Counted from the stretch's first letter, positions 1-12,720 are shown. The stretch is DNA of 64,000 bases from Dicyema japonicum (GCA_011109175.1 RDEW01000006.1:843232-907231); one strand, 5' to 3'. Numbers and translations are program-made. Notes: generated from the sequence alone by a model not told the origin.

Positions 1-321
1 GAAGCTCAATTGCTCGTCCTTGAAAGCTGCGGAGACATCTCTGTGCCATAATATTACTTTGAAGAACCAATTGTAATAACCATTTGGGATTTTGAAATTT
101 GCAAAAAAGACTCAATTTCTGTTCAAAATGTTTAAATTTGGAAATTGTTAATTTATCTAAAATTTCATTTTTATAATTTATTTATAGTTATTTATAAACA
201 AAGGTTTAACTGATGTGGTTACGAATTGGATTCATTTTTGACCAACTATTGACTTTATGTAAAAGAACAATACAAAAAGGTTTCTCATAAAATCAACATA
301 CCTGTGTCACTGAAACTTGTG

Positions 322-620
322 TCAGGACATTACTTCGGCTAAGAGGGATGTCATAAAGTTGATTAAGCTTCCTTGTTGCACGTTCATAACAGTTTTGTTA
401 ATTATCCTCTTCCAATTAGCCCTGTTTCCTGCTTTTTCTCTTAAATAGACAAGGTCTTCTGCGTTTTCAAGTTTCTTTCCGATATTTTTCAGTTTCCGGT
501 TCAAAATTGATGTAGTCTACGTTTTAGCTTCTCACGGAATGCTCCTCCGCTTTGCGTGAAGTATGCTTCCATCTCAATATTTTCAGGAGTTATTTCAAGA
601 TCTCCATCGATAGTTCGTGA
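322..620 (-). mobile_element. LINE family A remnant, C-terminal tail (A1)
   Basis: Minus-strand reading gives the family A C-terminal signature: a MEAYF stretch, then K-rich residues where other copies have GRPRTTLP, then LENAEDLVYLREKAGNRANWKRI. The same DLxxLRxxAxNRxxW pattern recurs in six other places in this window. Only the last ~90 codons are present, with a frame change near 505. A dead 5'-truncated copy. Confidence 0.7.
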
Positions 621-730
621 AATTTGCTACGGTTGTATGATCGAGTTCGAGGTCTTAAGTTGAAGAAATAGAATTGTACGCTTCAGTTTAAGTTGAATAG
701 AAACTCTCTAGTTCTTCGGGCTTAAATGAA

Positions 731-1010
731 ATGCAAGTCCTTGTTGGTCAACTTCTGTCTCCTTCAATTCTACCGACATCTAAAAAGGCCCAAATAACGT
801 ATCTTCACTTGGAATCAAAAATCCTTCCCATTGAAAATCATTTAGAAATGGGACTTTTGCAATTCCTCTACATCCCAATCTATTCCTGTCACCCACTATG
901 CAAATCCATAAACAAAGGGAAATTTATTATGCCAACCGGTGACCTGTCTCGAATTCTATCATCCATCTTCCATCCCCAATGATCATGGTCGTCTGAAACA
1001 GATACACGAT
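731..1010 (+). mobile_element. Retroelement remnant, repeat family G (copy 1)
   Basis: The plus-strand translation (TYLHLESKILPIENHLEMGLLQF...) resembles 43250-43500 (ESKILPLSDHLEMRSLQYIRQSLDPNHPTF), so this is a dispersed repeat. It may be the part of a LINE downstream of the RT. No intact frame. Confidence 0.4.
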
Positions 1011-1695
1011 TTGTTTCTATGAAAACCATCCGAAGACTCTGTGATAATAAAATACTACGCCGGCCCCCGTGATAATAATAGACCAATCGGAATCCTCTTT
1101 TCCGTGGGAAATCCGGGTAAACCTGGCTCGTCTACGATATGGGCACTACCCCTCTCTACCTACGTACGTAAACTGGATGATGTTATAGATATCCTCTGTG
1201 CCGTTTGTAACCTCTCCGAGTTGGCAACGAACAACCTTTTTGAATGTCCTGAATTAGTACAATGTTCGTCTACAATGCCAAGACTGATCGATCTACGAGA
1301 GCGACCGGCACAAAAATTAGCCAAAAGAGGATTTTAGCTTATCAATTTGAGATATACTCGATAACTGTTATTATCTACGACAAGTTCACTTAAGTTCTTT
1401 AAACAATGAGGTCTCATTCCCGCTAAAAAAACACGTGACTGTCAAAGTCAGATATTTTTTAACCCTCTTTTTAATCGCTATAATGTTCATTGGCTCATAA
1501 GACAACGGATATACGAGGTTTTGGGGAGTAAAGAACGCCAAATGTCTGAAGACTTAAAATCTAGCCCAGCCCAAAGCCAGAGATCGTCTATTTTGGAGTA
1601 AAACAAGATAATTATTAGCTGCGAATGTTCTCTTAGTAATAAATTCTCCCACGTTCCGCAAAAAAGTGACCCCTGACCAATCACAATGCAAATAG
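1011..1695. other. Unassigned, probably decayed repeat
   Basis: Open stretches of up to 98 codons exist (1041-1337 plus), but none shows a recognisable domain or the short-intron gene structure seen elsewhere. Probably decayed retroelement sequence continuing the preceding remnant. Confidence 0.3.
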
Positions 1696-1699
1696 AATC

Positions 1700-2170
1700 T
1701 AATTAGCATCCTATCGACTCCCTGACCAGTTTAGATACCTGAGAACTGTGATCTGTTCTATCGATATCCAAGAGGCATTCTACTCAGTTCCAAACTGAAT
1801 CTCTGGAAATTTTGTAACTCCCTGGCAAACCTCTAATCTTCATTACTTACATCGATGACATAATTCAAGTCTCACGTGATCCAGTCCGCGGGATCGAAAT
1901 TGCAGCAGCAGTTGGATCAACTACATGTCAGGTTAAAAATCAAACAGAATATCGTTTCAAGACAAACGATAGCAAAATCTATTCGACAAATCCCAAAAAT
2001 CATGTGGGTAACTTTGATGTCCATATTCACTTCTCTTGGACGTCGAAAATGTGGTGACAAAATGGGAAATTAATATACTGAAAACCCTTTCTAGATTATA
2101 AAGGATCGGTTATTCCTATCTTACACAGGCAGTACGTCGAGCTATACAAAAGTATTGAATAGTTTGAAAA
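1700..2170 (+). mobile_element. LINE family B reverse transcriptase remnant (B1)
   Basis: A YIDDIIQVSRDP stretch at about 1850-1885 corresponds to the catalytic YxDD box of non-LTR reverse transcriptases. In shifted frames it is followed by an LQQQLDQL segment and a HIHFSLDVENVVTKW-like segment that family B copies share (compare LGVIFE-HMSFSLHVENVITK at 42060-42120). Several frameshifts and stops make it non-functional. Confidence 0.6.
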
Positions 2171-2644
2171 CTAAGGGAGAACTATTTCAACACTGCTAAA
2201 TCAAACAAAAATACGAGAACACAAACTAGCAGTTATCATTTTAGTTAATTTTTTAAAAGGACTTGAAACCTATAAAATATCTGAATTGGTCGCGAAAACA
2301 GGCTGTTCCATAATGAAAAATCAATTTCGTCAGTGATTGTTCCAAATTGATAATATCGAATGTTTGGGTCTCATCGAAATTATTTTTTGAAAATATTATT
2401 CCATTAGAAAATCTACTGTTTATTCCATACTCACGTTCAAAAATTAAATTGACTTAGGTTCGCTGGATATCAAAGGGAAATCCATTAAACAGATTTGTCA
2501 CTTTGTATGATACAATTATTGACTCTCTGAAATTATGAGATGATAGCAACGATTTTAATGGATCACAAAAATTGTATTTGAGTTGAATTTTTTTCAAAAC
2601 TTAATGAGGGATATTATATTTTTAGATGAAGACTCAGAGTCACT
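2171..2644. other. AT-rich, nothing recognised
   Basis: No coding signal, repeat or RNA gene that I can support. Confidence 0.4.
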
Positions 2645-2800
2645 CTACCCGTGGCTCTGAACAAGGATCTTAATGGAATTGGAAGAAAACTTAAATCTGT
2701 TAGAAGACCTAGAAGATCTACGGACAGATGCGCAAAGCACAGGGCGATGGAGACGCCTAGTGAAGCAAATCTCGAAACGTGTGGCACAAACGGGACCTTA
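2645..2800 (+). mobile_element. LINE family A remnant, C-terminal tail (A2)
   Basis: Reading VALNKDLNGIGRKL and then, after a frame shift at about 2695, LLEDLEDLRTDAQSTGRWRRL reproduces the family A tail. The two parts sit in different frames, so this is an inactivated 3' fragment. Confidence 0.65.
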
Positions 2801-2869
2801 GTTAATATAACGTTATTTGGTTTTGTGAAAGTGCCTTTAATAATAAGATGATGATAATGAGGTTAGTAA

Positions 2870-4185
2870 GAAAAAAGACTACTTTTATCTTTGATGTTAC
2901 CGAGAAGATCACGGCTTTCCAAAAAAGGCGTCGAGTGACGAACAGTGGATCACTAGAAAGAAACTACAGTCTCCAAACATTCTGGAAACCCTAGTTAATC
3001 TAAAAACTTCAGGGCAGCAGTTGCACCATGACGATCCAGTTCTCTAAGTGATGACTCCTCCAGTTATCCCAATTGCTAACACGAGAGGCAACATTGTGCC
3101 GTCGTGGATCAATGATTAAAATTATATTGACTAAAACAAAGATTAGTGAGGTCATATTCAGAAAAATGAAAATTAATAAATTAATTTTATCAAAAATCAG
3201 TTAATTTTAGCATCAGGCATGTTGTGTTCGTGAATCTGGCAGTAATCCGCTGATTGGTATTCAAATATTTGTCAAAACATATATTGGCACAGTTTATCTA
3301 CAATTTCTAGCATTGATACCTCCTTTGGATTTACTGAAGAACTTGTGAAAGAGTTTACACAGTTTTTGAAGCATCTGAGAGTCAGGCGGTTGAATCCACG
3401 CATCATCTCGGCAAACTAAACATTATTATATGTACAAACCTGATTCTGCTGGGTCTGTGTTAACTCCATTTGGTAACGTTTTTTTAATTTAAATTTAAAA
3501 ATTATTTATTCAAACAATTTATTTTTAATATTTAATTCAGGCACCGTTTGATTTATGGCGGATTTCTTGAAGAATCTTCAACTCCTTACTTGGTACCTTT
3601 TTCTTCTTTTTGGTCTTTTTTTATTTATTAATCGACCGCTGTTAAAAATCCAGAGCTAACTAAATGATCCCAACATGTTCAGCAGCGCCCTTAGCTTGGC
3701 ACTGTGACATCTCTTGAACTCACACAACACGTACTGGAGGGAGAACTGGCCGATAGAATGGACTTCCAACACCATTTATCTATTTAGTGCACCAATAAGC
3801 CTTGTATATACAATTCAGGAGTGGGTGGTCTCTTAGCCTCCATAATCCTGAGAAGCTTTTCAGAAGAGTAGACTTTTCTCACCCGATGTGGTCTATTCTG
3901 GACTGGTTTAAGGATGGATTTAAAACTAGAAGCTGAGATGGTAGGAAAGGAAAGAACTTAACTCTTAGTTACAACTGTAGGAGTTTTTCTCCCTGAGTAG
4001 GTGCATTTCTCCCTATCCCCTTCACCTACGTCTTGTATGCGCGTTTTCTATATGTGAGAGTCACTGGAAGATCCACTTTGGTGACCCATTTTCCTGTCGA
4101 AAAGCTGGAAATCTCTTAAGTGTCGGTTTATTTTGAAATTACAAAATTATAACGAAAAAAATCCATACTATTATTTTAAAATAAT
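2870..4185. other. Intergenic, nothing recognised
   Basis: AT-rich sequence with no supported gene. Possibly ancient repeat debris. Confidence 0.35.
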
Positions 4186-4188
4186 AAT

Positions 4189-4830
4189 TTGAATTTCGGC
4201 AAGATTCTTAGTCTTGTGGGTCAATTTTTAAACACGATGAAATTCATCAAGATCATTACAAGACATGCTCATAAACCTCGTTACATCCCTAAGAGTGCCA
4301 AACAGTACTACAAAGTGAGAAAGCCTACAGAATCAGACCCAATAGAGAGAAACGAGATTTCCAAAAGATTTGACGTTTACAAATCTCAGATGCAGAAGAT
4401 AAGGGAAATTTGATAAATTATTGGCAGAGAAAAAATGGCCGAAATTACCGCAGAAAATAAGTCCTCTATCTGTCAGTCCTCCAAGGATGAAGGATTCTGG
4501 AGTAAATTGAAGGAAATTAACAACAAATGGAATTCAGAGATTGCCGAAAGGAGATTGTAGCTGTCATTCTCAATGTAGTACCGACCACGTGGGTTCTTCT
4601 GATTTGGGAAGAGACAGCGCTAAGAGGATAATCCAGAATCAGTTTAGTCGGTCTGAGTTGCTGGCATATGAATCCCTATCTAGTGAGATGGTTTTGTCTT
4701 TGTTTATTGTAGTTTGAGGGAATTATAAAAGAGGATGAGATTGATGAGGCTATAAACTCAATGTTGGACAGTGAGCCCATTGATTGCTGTTTTGCCATTG
4801 ATCTAAAGGGGACTATTATTAGGGAGTTAT
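4189..4830 (+). mobile_element. Probable retroelement remnant (linker between endonuclease and RT)
   Basis: A 74-codon frame rich in Lys/Arg (4189-4413) is followed in other frames by MAEITAENKSSICQSSKDEGFWSKLKEINNKW and FEGIIKEDEIDEAINSM. A basic segment, then a FWxxLK motif, then an acidic ...IxxAIxxM helix is what lies between endonuclease and RT in many LINEs. The assignment is inferred from this order only. An unrelated host exon is possible. Confidence 0.35.
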
Positions 4831-5395
4831 TTAATTAAATATATATGAGATTTGGAGATAAATGATTGGATTTATTCAGATTTATTAGTTGTGGTGTTTG
4901 GGGTTGATCTAAGCTATTTTATTTGTTTATAACCCCATACACCGAGAAAGCATTTAGTCTCCATGGTTGCATAAGCAGAAAGACATTCCAAACTCCATCC
5001 AGAATCGAGGAAGGTAAGAAAAGAAATTGGAAAATATACAGTCTTAGCGTCCAAGGTACATGGATACAAGACAATTTGGTAACGAAATTAAAAAGTTTAT
5101 AACTCAGGAGTTTCCAATAAGAAAGCAGGCTTTCGATTGGTCTTGAGCTAATATGTCTTACCACCACAAGGATATTAACCTCAAGTGAGTATAGTACTCG
5201 ATTGGTAAATAACATTACTTAAAATTGAATAAATTTAAACTCAGAAATAGTAGTTAGTCTTATGGTAAATTGGTCAGATGGTTGAGCTGGTGACTTAGAG
5301 GCACTGTGGCGTAGCTCTACATTTGATGTCTCCATATTAATTCTCGAATGTTCTTAATCACGTTTATTATTATAAGCAACATGCGTAAAATCATA
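4831..5395. other. Unassigned
   Basis: Contains a 98-codon open frame on the minus strand and one in plus around 4920-5110. Neither shows a known domain or splice-site support. Confidence 0.3.
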
Positions 5396-5398
5396 TAG

Positions 5399-7690
5399 TT
5401 ATAATTTCACCCGTGAGGCATTCAAAACAATCCTCCGAACTAGCTTCTTCCAACCTTCTCGATCGTAAGAGAGTTTCCTCTGCTCGTCCAGGTCGTCCCC
5501 ACTTCTTAGACGTTTGTTCACGAGCTTTAGATCTCCGTCAAGTGTTTCTGGTTGTGTAATATGCCGGCGTCCACGAAAACACGGCTTCACGTTTATTATT
5601 AAGGCACTTTCACGAAAGCCATAATGTTTATAGCCCCGCATGTGCAACACTCATAAAAACAATATTTGTAGTTAATCTCTTCCATCTTCCTCTGTCGAAT
5701 GCTAGATCACCCTGGGGTGTCCCAATCGTTGTTTTGAAACTGCTGGAAGTTGCCCTTCTGTCCTCACAGATAGTCTTATGTTCGCAACTAGTAGTCTGAT
5801 TATCCTAACCGACGATTCATCCAATATTTGCTCAAGCACATTCATCAGTTTCTGTCTGTTTATTGAGTCAAAAGTTCTGGAGAGATCTATTCCCAACACG
5901 GTCGTTGCGCTCTTGAATCTTTGGTGCGTTGCACAGCGCCATCTATGGGCCATATAATGTTCGCCGTAGACCTCCCTTCTCGGAACCCACTTTGGCTTGC
6001 TGGTAGGCATATATCTGCCACACCCTTTATCCGGCTCAGTATAATGTTTGCCAGCACTTTGCGTATCGAATTCAGAAGTATGATCGACTGGTCCTTTTGC
6101 TTTGTTCGGTTTTTGTATGGGCATTAATAATCTATTTCCAAGTTCTAGATCGGTATTGGTTTCAAAATGTCATTTAGGGTTTTTGTAATTGCTTTGCTAA
6201 GTTTTTTTGGTCCATATCTTAAGCTCAGGGATAATGTTGTCTGGCCCTGCACTCTTGTTATTTTTCAATTTATTTAGCTGATTCCACTTCCACTGTGATT
6301 GGATTTTTAGTGCCTTTGCTTTAAAGGGGGAAAGTCCTTATTTTCTTATTCAACAGTGTTTCGAAGTGTCGTGCACTCAATTCGGCTTTTTCTTCGGGTT
6401 GCACACGAATTTTCCTCTTTTCTTTGATGTAAAGGACGTTTTGTCCTTTCTTTGTCCGCAGCAGCCTCAAAGCCGAACATCCTTGAATTGTCTTTAGGCA
6501 TTCCACATTTTTTAATAGGGATTTAATAATTTCCCGTGAATGTTTTGTTCATCTTTTTGATTTTCCATTTAGTTCCTTTTGTTGGATTTAAGCTCTTTTT
6601 TATACTCTCGCCTGACGTGTTTGCCGCTTTTAGTCGTAGCTTTCAGCAATGCTTTGCCATATCTGGCACGTTCAGGTGGTGATCCAATTTTAAGGCGTGA
6701 TGAGTTCGAACTACAAATATATTGGCCGACTTGGAGATTACCTGCTTTGTTTGATCCCACAGAGTTCGTACTGATGATTCAGGTACGTTTTTCTCCATGA
6801 GAGTCTCGATTTGTTCGTGATATTTATCCCTACAGGTGGGCTCTAACCACAATTTTTCTGTCTGAAAATATATATTGGGCTTTGTCTCGCCTTCTGCTTT
6901 TTCAATATATTTTTTCCCAGTCAAGTGTTTTTTTACAGACAGTTCTGCAATAACGATTCTATGATCGCAGTCAGTTGTTGTCCCCTGGTAGGAACATGCA
7001 TCATTTAGCAGGTGTTTATCAGACTTTCGGCAGATAATGTAGTCGATTTGATTGTATATATTTACAGAATCTCCCGGCAGAGTTTTTTCTTTGTCAGTGC
7101 CATGTCGTCTTGTGGCAAGCTGAGTGCGTGAAGGCTTTGTTGCACAAGAATAAGCTCAGAGAAGTTCACCAGAGAGGCTCCAGATGCATTTCTCCTTCCG
7201 CGCTGTCTTCCAATAAAGGATTTTCTTGTCCCATTCGCGTTCTGGCCTTTGCATTCATATCTCCCGCAACAAAGACAAGGGACTAGGAAGCATTATTAGA
7301 GTATTGCGTGATAGTTCTGAGTAAAATTCCTCGAGCTCACCGGGGTTCTTGATTACTCGTCTTCAGTGTGGTGCATAAACATTTATGAAAGTAAATAGAC
7401 TCTTGGACAGGCATAATCATTTAGTTTGACATGTAGAACATATATTCGTCGTTGACTCTCAATAGCGATGTAGTTTTTTGAGGTAATCCACGTATAAGGC
7501 AAATCCATGGCGTAATGCTTGCATTCAGTCGGGAAAAATCATCGGTAGTTGTTCCATGTCTCATCGCGTCTATTTTCGATTTTCGTTCTTGTAGGCAGCC
7601 AATAGATATTTTGTATCTATCGAGATCGTCACAAAGTACTTTCCTTGTCCAATCTTTCGATATTCCACGTACGTTGAACGTCATTAGCTT
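5399..7690 (-). mobile_element. LINE family A, longest copy, decayed (A3)
   Basis: Read on the minus strand from 7684, the order is endonuclease, linker, reverse transcriptase, C-terminal tail. The endonuclease begins MTFNVRGISKDW...ISIGCLQERK, the TxNVRG...LQE start of APE-type endonucleases. The RT at about 5700-6125 contains VLGIDLSRTFDSINRQKLMNVLE, the D-x-SxAFD motif with A changed to T. The tail at 5399-5650 reads RGRRHITQPETLDGDL...DDLDEQRK, matching other family A copies. Many stops and frameshifts. It is the best reference for family A in the window. Confidence 0.8.
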
Positions 7691-9370
7691 GAGTTTTCGG
7701 TTGTATAATGACTGTTTTTAGACATTTTCCTCACTGTTATCCAATTAAGAAGCAAGGCACGTCACCACCTCACAAAAAAAGCATAAAATAAGGCTTCACG
7801 TTTACTGAACATAAAATATAATATCCATCGATTAAAAAATATTCATCAATAAATAGTGTTTTTATCAATTTAATTAAATTAAAACTGGAACCGTGGGAGC
7901 GAAGACGGACGCCTTTCTCTCCAGTATTGGAAGCAAACTCGCCTTAAAAAGGTGTGAGCCACGAGAGAGGCTCTGGTTGAAGCAGAGGCCCGAAATGGCA
8001 ATTATCAGAGGTAACTCCTTCGCCATTATGTCGTTTTAGTTATTTTAGAATAATTGTTTAATTAATATAAAAAAATAATTTATTAAATTAAAATGAGTAT
8101 TAAATTTTATTTTTTAAATTTATTTAACCAAGTGGTTTTGTGTGACTTATGTGTGAAAACTCTCAATCCCTATTGAAAGAAAATCATGCAAATAAACCGA
8201 GAGATATAATCATGATAGAAACTCCCTATAACGTTTGACAGTTCATATCTTAATTTTAGTTCGATATAACAAAACTGCAAGATATTCTACGTATTCGCAA
8301 GGGAAAACTAGTCACAAAGTCCCATTCACATGGACTGGAATGTATTCTTGCTCCTTCTTCAGAGGATGTTGTTATTCTTGAAAATTTTAACAGCTGTTCG
8401 TATCATCGTAGACTTATTCTTAATTTTAGCCTCTAAAATCGACAAAACATTGACCATAAATCATGACCTTAATTCAACCACGTGGAGTGACCCAAATAAG
8501 TCCCTTAAGGCTGAAAAGAGGAAACGAACTAGAAACTCTGAAACTGATCACTCGAAAAGAGTTGCTAAATGAATTTTAAATATTTTCGTGAATAAAATTC
8601 AAACTTTCATATATTATTGATTGAACGCATACGATTTGTGAGGAAATGTGCTCAATTAGTGATCTTCTCGACTGCCTCCCCTCTTTTAGCTATCAACAAT
8701 TCAAGACGCGGAAGGGAACTCGATTCGAGTAATAGAGTCTCTGAGATTTATTTGATTGTGAAATTTGTTGATAAATTGAAATAAATTACTATCCTAACAG
8801 CGTTTGGAGATCCTGGAAGCACAATGGCTTCGAGGGGTCTTGGAATAGCAAATATCCCTGTCTCTTTGTAGCTGGATCACTTGATAAAATATACGACTTG
8901 TTTCTGTTGTGATTTGAAAATTAGAATAATTTTGCTAAGTCTACTTGACTGACCATCTTGCAGTTCTTTCATTGTAGATTCATTCTTAGTCCTTATATTC
9001 CAATTTAACCTTCAAAACGATGTTCCTTCAGTTTTGGAACGATGCAGGGTTTAGTCGTTTATTTCGAAAAATTGGGGTAGTCACATCCTTGACCCCTTAA
9101 CTCCTGGCTTGATGAATGCATCGATGATACATTTGGAACTGGATTGTTTACTAGGACTTGGACGCAGCCAAGAAAAAAAGTTAATAGCACTCCTGATGTC
9201 TTGTCCCTTTTCTTAATTACCATAACCGTGTTTTCCCCTTAAAATAAAGTTTAAGAACTCTCCGAGTGAAGGTTCAGTAGTGGAAACATTACAAAAGTGC
9301 TATTATAGTGAACTGAATGAAATTATTCCTAAAACCAACGGTGAAACCAAACTAAAATCATAAAGCATCA
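7691..9370. other. Mostly unassigned; one small ORF and a possible family C trace
   Basis: 7860-8030 is GC-richer than its surroundings but unrecognised. 8330-8572 (plus) holds an 80-codon frame with a hydrophobic N-terminal half and a basic C-terminus (KAEKRKRTRN) that I cannot assign. 8631-8760 weakly resembles the family C 3' end at 60400-60500 (shared gaggaaatg-gctc context). Nothing else is supported. Confidence 0.3.
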
Positions 9371-9374
9371 ACGT

Positions 9375-9440
9375 CAGAATGATACTGGACCTATTGCCTT
9401 TTTTGTTGCGTGTGAGTGATATTCAGACGAATCCAGTTCA
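9375..9440 (+). mobile_element. Degenerate 2A-like motif of a retroelement 5' end
   Basis: Plus-strand reading gives LLPFLLRVSDIQTNPVQP and a stop, close to the 2A consensus (leucine-rich lead, then SGD(V/I)ExNPGP) with G lost and GP changed to VQ. Non-LTR elements of the Jockey/CR1 type can carry such a peptide at their N-terminus, and a better copy lies at 11031-11057. Inferred to be a decayed 5' end. Chance similarity cannot be excluded. Confidence 0.35.
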
Positions 9441-10329
9441 GCCGTGAAGCATTCACTGACGACGGCATCACCGGTAAGACCCAAGGCATCATATATTATT
9501 GTAGCGTGAAGCCGAAATGTACAGCATCGAGATAAAAACCAGAAGACATGAGGACTTTGCCGGCCACTTATGATACTAATGGATTTTTATAAACTACTCG
9601 ATAAAACAACATCTTTTATGTTTATAATTTTTTTTTATAAAATAATTTTTTTTAACAATTAAACAAATGTCAGTTGAGGAAGCCTGCTGCGTGGATTGCG
9701 AACGAGTTCCCTCGGAGTATGGCTATTCCAATCTTTTGCTTTAGCCATAACCTTTCTCGTTGATCCCTTTTCTTTCTGGCAAGCAATCCTCCGAGTTCTC
9801 GCAAGAACTCATAGTGAATAATTAAACGAATAAACAAAGTAATAATCTAGGTATATCAGATCAGCGTGAATTAATCAAAAGTCATTTGATAGTTCGCATC
9901 ATCAATTATACCAGAAAAGATACACAACTTAAAAACGTGATTTTTTTAAATTTAAATTAATTCATTAAAGTTTTATTTGAATTAAATTAATCTTAACAAA
10001 ATCCGATATAAGAGAAATTCGCAGGGATGGATGCGAAAAAAATTTTAGAATTGTTTCCATATAGCAGGGATTGGGTTGATTGATTGAATTGTTGAAAATG
10101 CTCGTTAGTGCAGAAACACCCAAAGTACTCTATTTTTTACAGGATCGCTATGATTCCGCCTGACCCACAGGTATGTGCGTTCTTTGATCAAAAAATCTTC
10201 GATGCTACATCTCCTGGTAGAAAATACAATGATAGATGCTCTCTTTTCGGTTTCGAATTAGTGTTTGATGGAATGTTGACTCTTGTAGGGTTTGTGACTT
10301 ATTCTCACACAATGCTTCATGAATTTGTT
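9441..10329. other. Unassigned, AT-rich
   Basis: A 74-codon plus-strand frame (10108-10332) has no recognisable domain. Nothing else supported. Confidence 0.3.
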
Positions 10330-11120
10330 TAGATCCATCTGGTAATCATGGTCCCCGTTTTTAATGTTACGTAACATCAATAAGGACGAAACAACGTATT
10401 TTTAAATCCTGTCCAGTCAGCATTAATATAGTCATAACATGTGTTTTGTCCGAGTCGATGGAGAGCAGTTGATCTTAATCAAACTGTGGTCATTGTACGG
10501 CGTTCGTGTATTACTCTTCAGATCGTTTATAATGGACAGATTTTTCAGTTGGGAAATAATTAGATTCCCCCTTTTATCTGGAGGTTGTTTCCTATACCAC
10601 CAATGGTGTTTGGCGTTAAAGTCCCCGGATACCAACAAGTTTTCCACATTATCGAGGTCAGACAAATCCACGGAAAATCCTTTGGCACAGGAGTCTGGAG
10701 GGAGAACATAGATGTTGCCTATAATAATAACTCCGAGAGAGTCTGTACCGATAGCCTAATAACTTCTGTCTTTAGCCATTTTCCTGAATACGGAGGAATT
10801 TTTATAGAACACAATTCCTGTCTTGACAAACGTCAGTAGACCCTCGCCTAGGCCCGATGGTCAATCTACTCTCAATACGTTAAATCCATATAATTTAGAA
10901 GTAGTAAAAGTTCTCAAATACTTGGTTTCTTGTAGGAGACAGATATAAATCTTTTCTCCAAGAACAGCTTCAGCTTCTGTAATTTTCCTCTGACTCTATT
11001 AACGCTTAGGCTCAGTAAATTCAACTTTCTGGGTCCTGGATTCTATTCGACGTCTCCAGAAGTGACAAGACTCTACCAGAAAATTACTCGAGCGTAGAGG
11101 AAGTATCGTCCAGGGGAATC
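10330..11120 (-). mobile_element. LINE family B 5' part: 2A-like peptide plus APE endonuclease (B2)
   Basis: On the minus strand, TSGDVE-stop-NPGP at 11031-11057 is followed directly by KLNLLSLSVNRVRGKLQKLK, the N-terminal start of an APE-type endonuclease (consensus LSxNVNSVRGK). At 10432-10671 comes LLVSGDFNAKHHWW, the catalytic GDFNAxH box. The variable x position of DVExNPGP is a TAG stop here. The copy breaks off at about 10330, before any RT, so it is a 5' fragment with stops. Confidence 0.7.
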
Positions 11121-11440
11121 CTCTGGATGGTTGTGACTATGACGTACGCTAGCATTATTATTACCCCCAAGATCACTGGGTAAAAGAGAAAGAAACAAGA
11201 GTTCTCAACTAACTAATTGATCCCTGACCGACAAGGGAGAGGACAAGTCAGGCAGGGTTGAGAATCCTGTACTGCTCTTCTCATCGAAATTTTCGTTGTA
11301 ATTCAATTATGATTTTCAAGACGACAACCGTGAAATCTGCATTGCCCACGAAAGACTTGCATACGTCATCGTGAGGCGGATAAATTGTTCATAAACTGTG
11401 GCAAGGCTCCCAGTTTGGTCTTTAAGTGTTTTTGAGAGCA
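11121..11440. other. Probable family B 5' untranslated region or spacer
   Basis: Lies immediately upstream (minus sense) of the 2A-like motif. No coding signal seen. Confidence 0.3.
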
Positions 11441-11890
11441 ATTTTAAAATTCTCATTTATTTCAAAGTAGAAATAACTTTGTGTTCAAGATGTTGGATAA
11501 ACTAGAGTCCCTGATCAAAGATGACCCCTAGAATCATCGGTGTTTTGTTAATAAGAATAGCCTCGTTCTTCATAAGGATTTTTCCTTCGATATGGAGTTG
11601 TCTTTTGTACGTGGTAAACAGCATGACAGAGGACTTGGTTGCTGATCTGTCGAGCCTCCAATTCGAGAGGCCTAGTTCCAGTTTGTCAAGCATTTGTTGA
11701 GCGGACTACGTCTCTGATTGGATGCTTCTGTCCTTGGAGGCAAAAATTGTATTCTGGGCGTAGGAGAGGATTAGACAGTTCACATACAGGTTTTTGGCAT
11801 GTCATTTATATAGAGGTTGAAGAGTTGGTATGACAGTGAGGAGCTAGAGACTCCATTTGGAAAATAGCGAGATTTTCGTTTGATGCTGTT
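11440..11890 (-). mobile_element. LINE family B reverse transcriptase fragment (B3)
   Basis: Minus strand shows an LILSYAQNTIFASKD segment (YADD box altered to YAQN), then QQMLDKLELGLSNWRLDRSATKSSVMLF and ILINKTPMILGVIFDQGL. These are the RT thumb-region blocks ('LxxWRL...N..KS..M.F' and 'LGVxFD'). It ends before the TFSPHVEY block, which appears only in the neighbouring copy B4, so B3 is a separate insertion broken at both ends. Confidence 0.7.
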
Positions 11891-12720
11891 GAAGATATTT
11901 ATTTTTTTTATTTAACCCAAGAACACCAATAGTTAATTAATTGTATTAAACTAATTAGGTGATCCCGGCCGCCTCCATCAGGTCTCTCATCTTTTTCCGG
12001 TGGACCTTCCGAGATCCAACACAGCTTCTCTGAGGACGGGAGGGTTTTAAAAGAAAAGCAAGAGGGGTGATGTAAAGTCTTCTAGTAAGACCCAATCCAT
12101 TAGAGCATTGTAGGAAGTTGAATTTTCGGCACAGAGCGGCGAATCCCTTCCCATTTTGTCCGATAAGGTCTTCCAGAGAGGTGGGTGTGAGACTGACTGT
12201 TCTCACGAGCTTGCCGATAGTTGTAGCTGATAGGGACTGAATATCACTGATTTTCTGTTTGTTCGTCCGGGGTAGGTTGATTCCCCAAGACGCACAGGCG
12301 TAGCTGATAGATGGCTCAATGAATTGTTTATGTAGTAGTTTTAATGCTGGGAGAGGGGTTCTGATGCCACCAAAAATAGATTTGATCAAACCAAGCTTTT
12401 TTGAGCAGGTTCCAGAGATATATTCGACATGGGGGGAGAAGGTCATGTGCGTGTCAAAGGCGACTCCTAAGATTTTAAATTTCTTCGTAAAAGGTATTTT
12501 AGTTTGGTTGATAAATAAATCAACGTCATTCTTCCAAGACGTTTGTCTGAGGTAAATAGGGATGTGGAGGACTTCTCAGGAGATATATCAAGTCTGTTGG
12601 AGATTAACCAATTTTGAATCACGTGTAGTTGTTTTTGAACTCTTTCTGAGGCTTTTAGGAGATCCTGGTGACGGGATCCATAACATTTTTGACGGAATTT
12701 CCTTTCCTATCTAAATTTTT
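11885..12720 (-). mobile_element. LINE family B C-terminus and 3' end (B4)
   Basis: Continuous minus frame 12446-11955: MTFSPHVEYISGTCSKKLGLIKSIFG..., the post-RT region of Jockey/CR1-type elements, ending KKMRDLMEAAGIT-stop. Just upstream in another frame is KFKILGVAFDTHMTFS. After the stop come an attaattgtt-type spacer, CTTGGGTTAAATAAAA and further TAAA units, a tail shared with 19440-19520, 38280-38345 and 52020-52105. This defines the true 3' end of family B. Confidence 0.8.
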
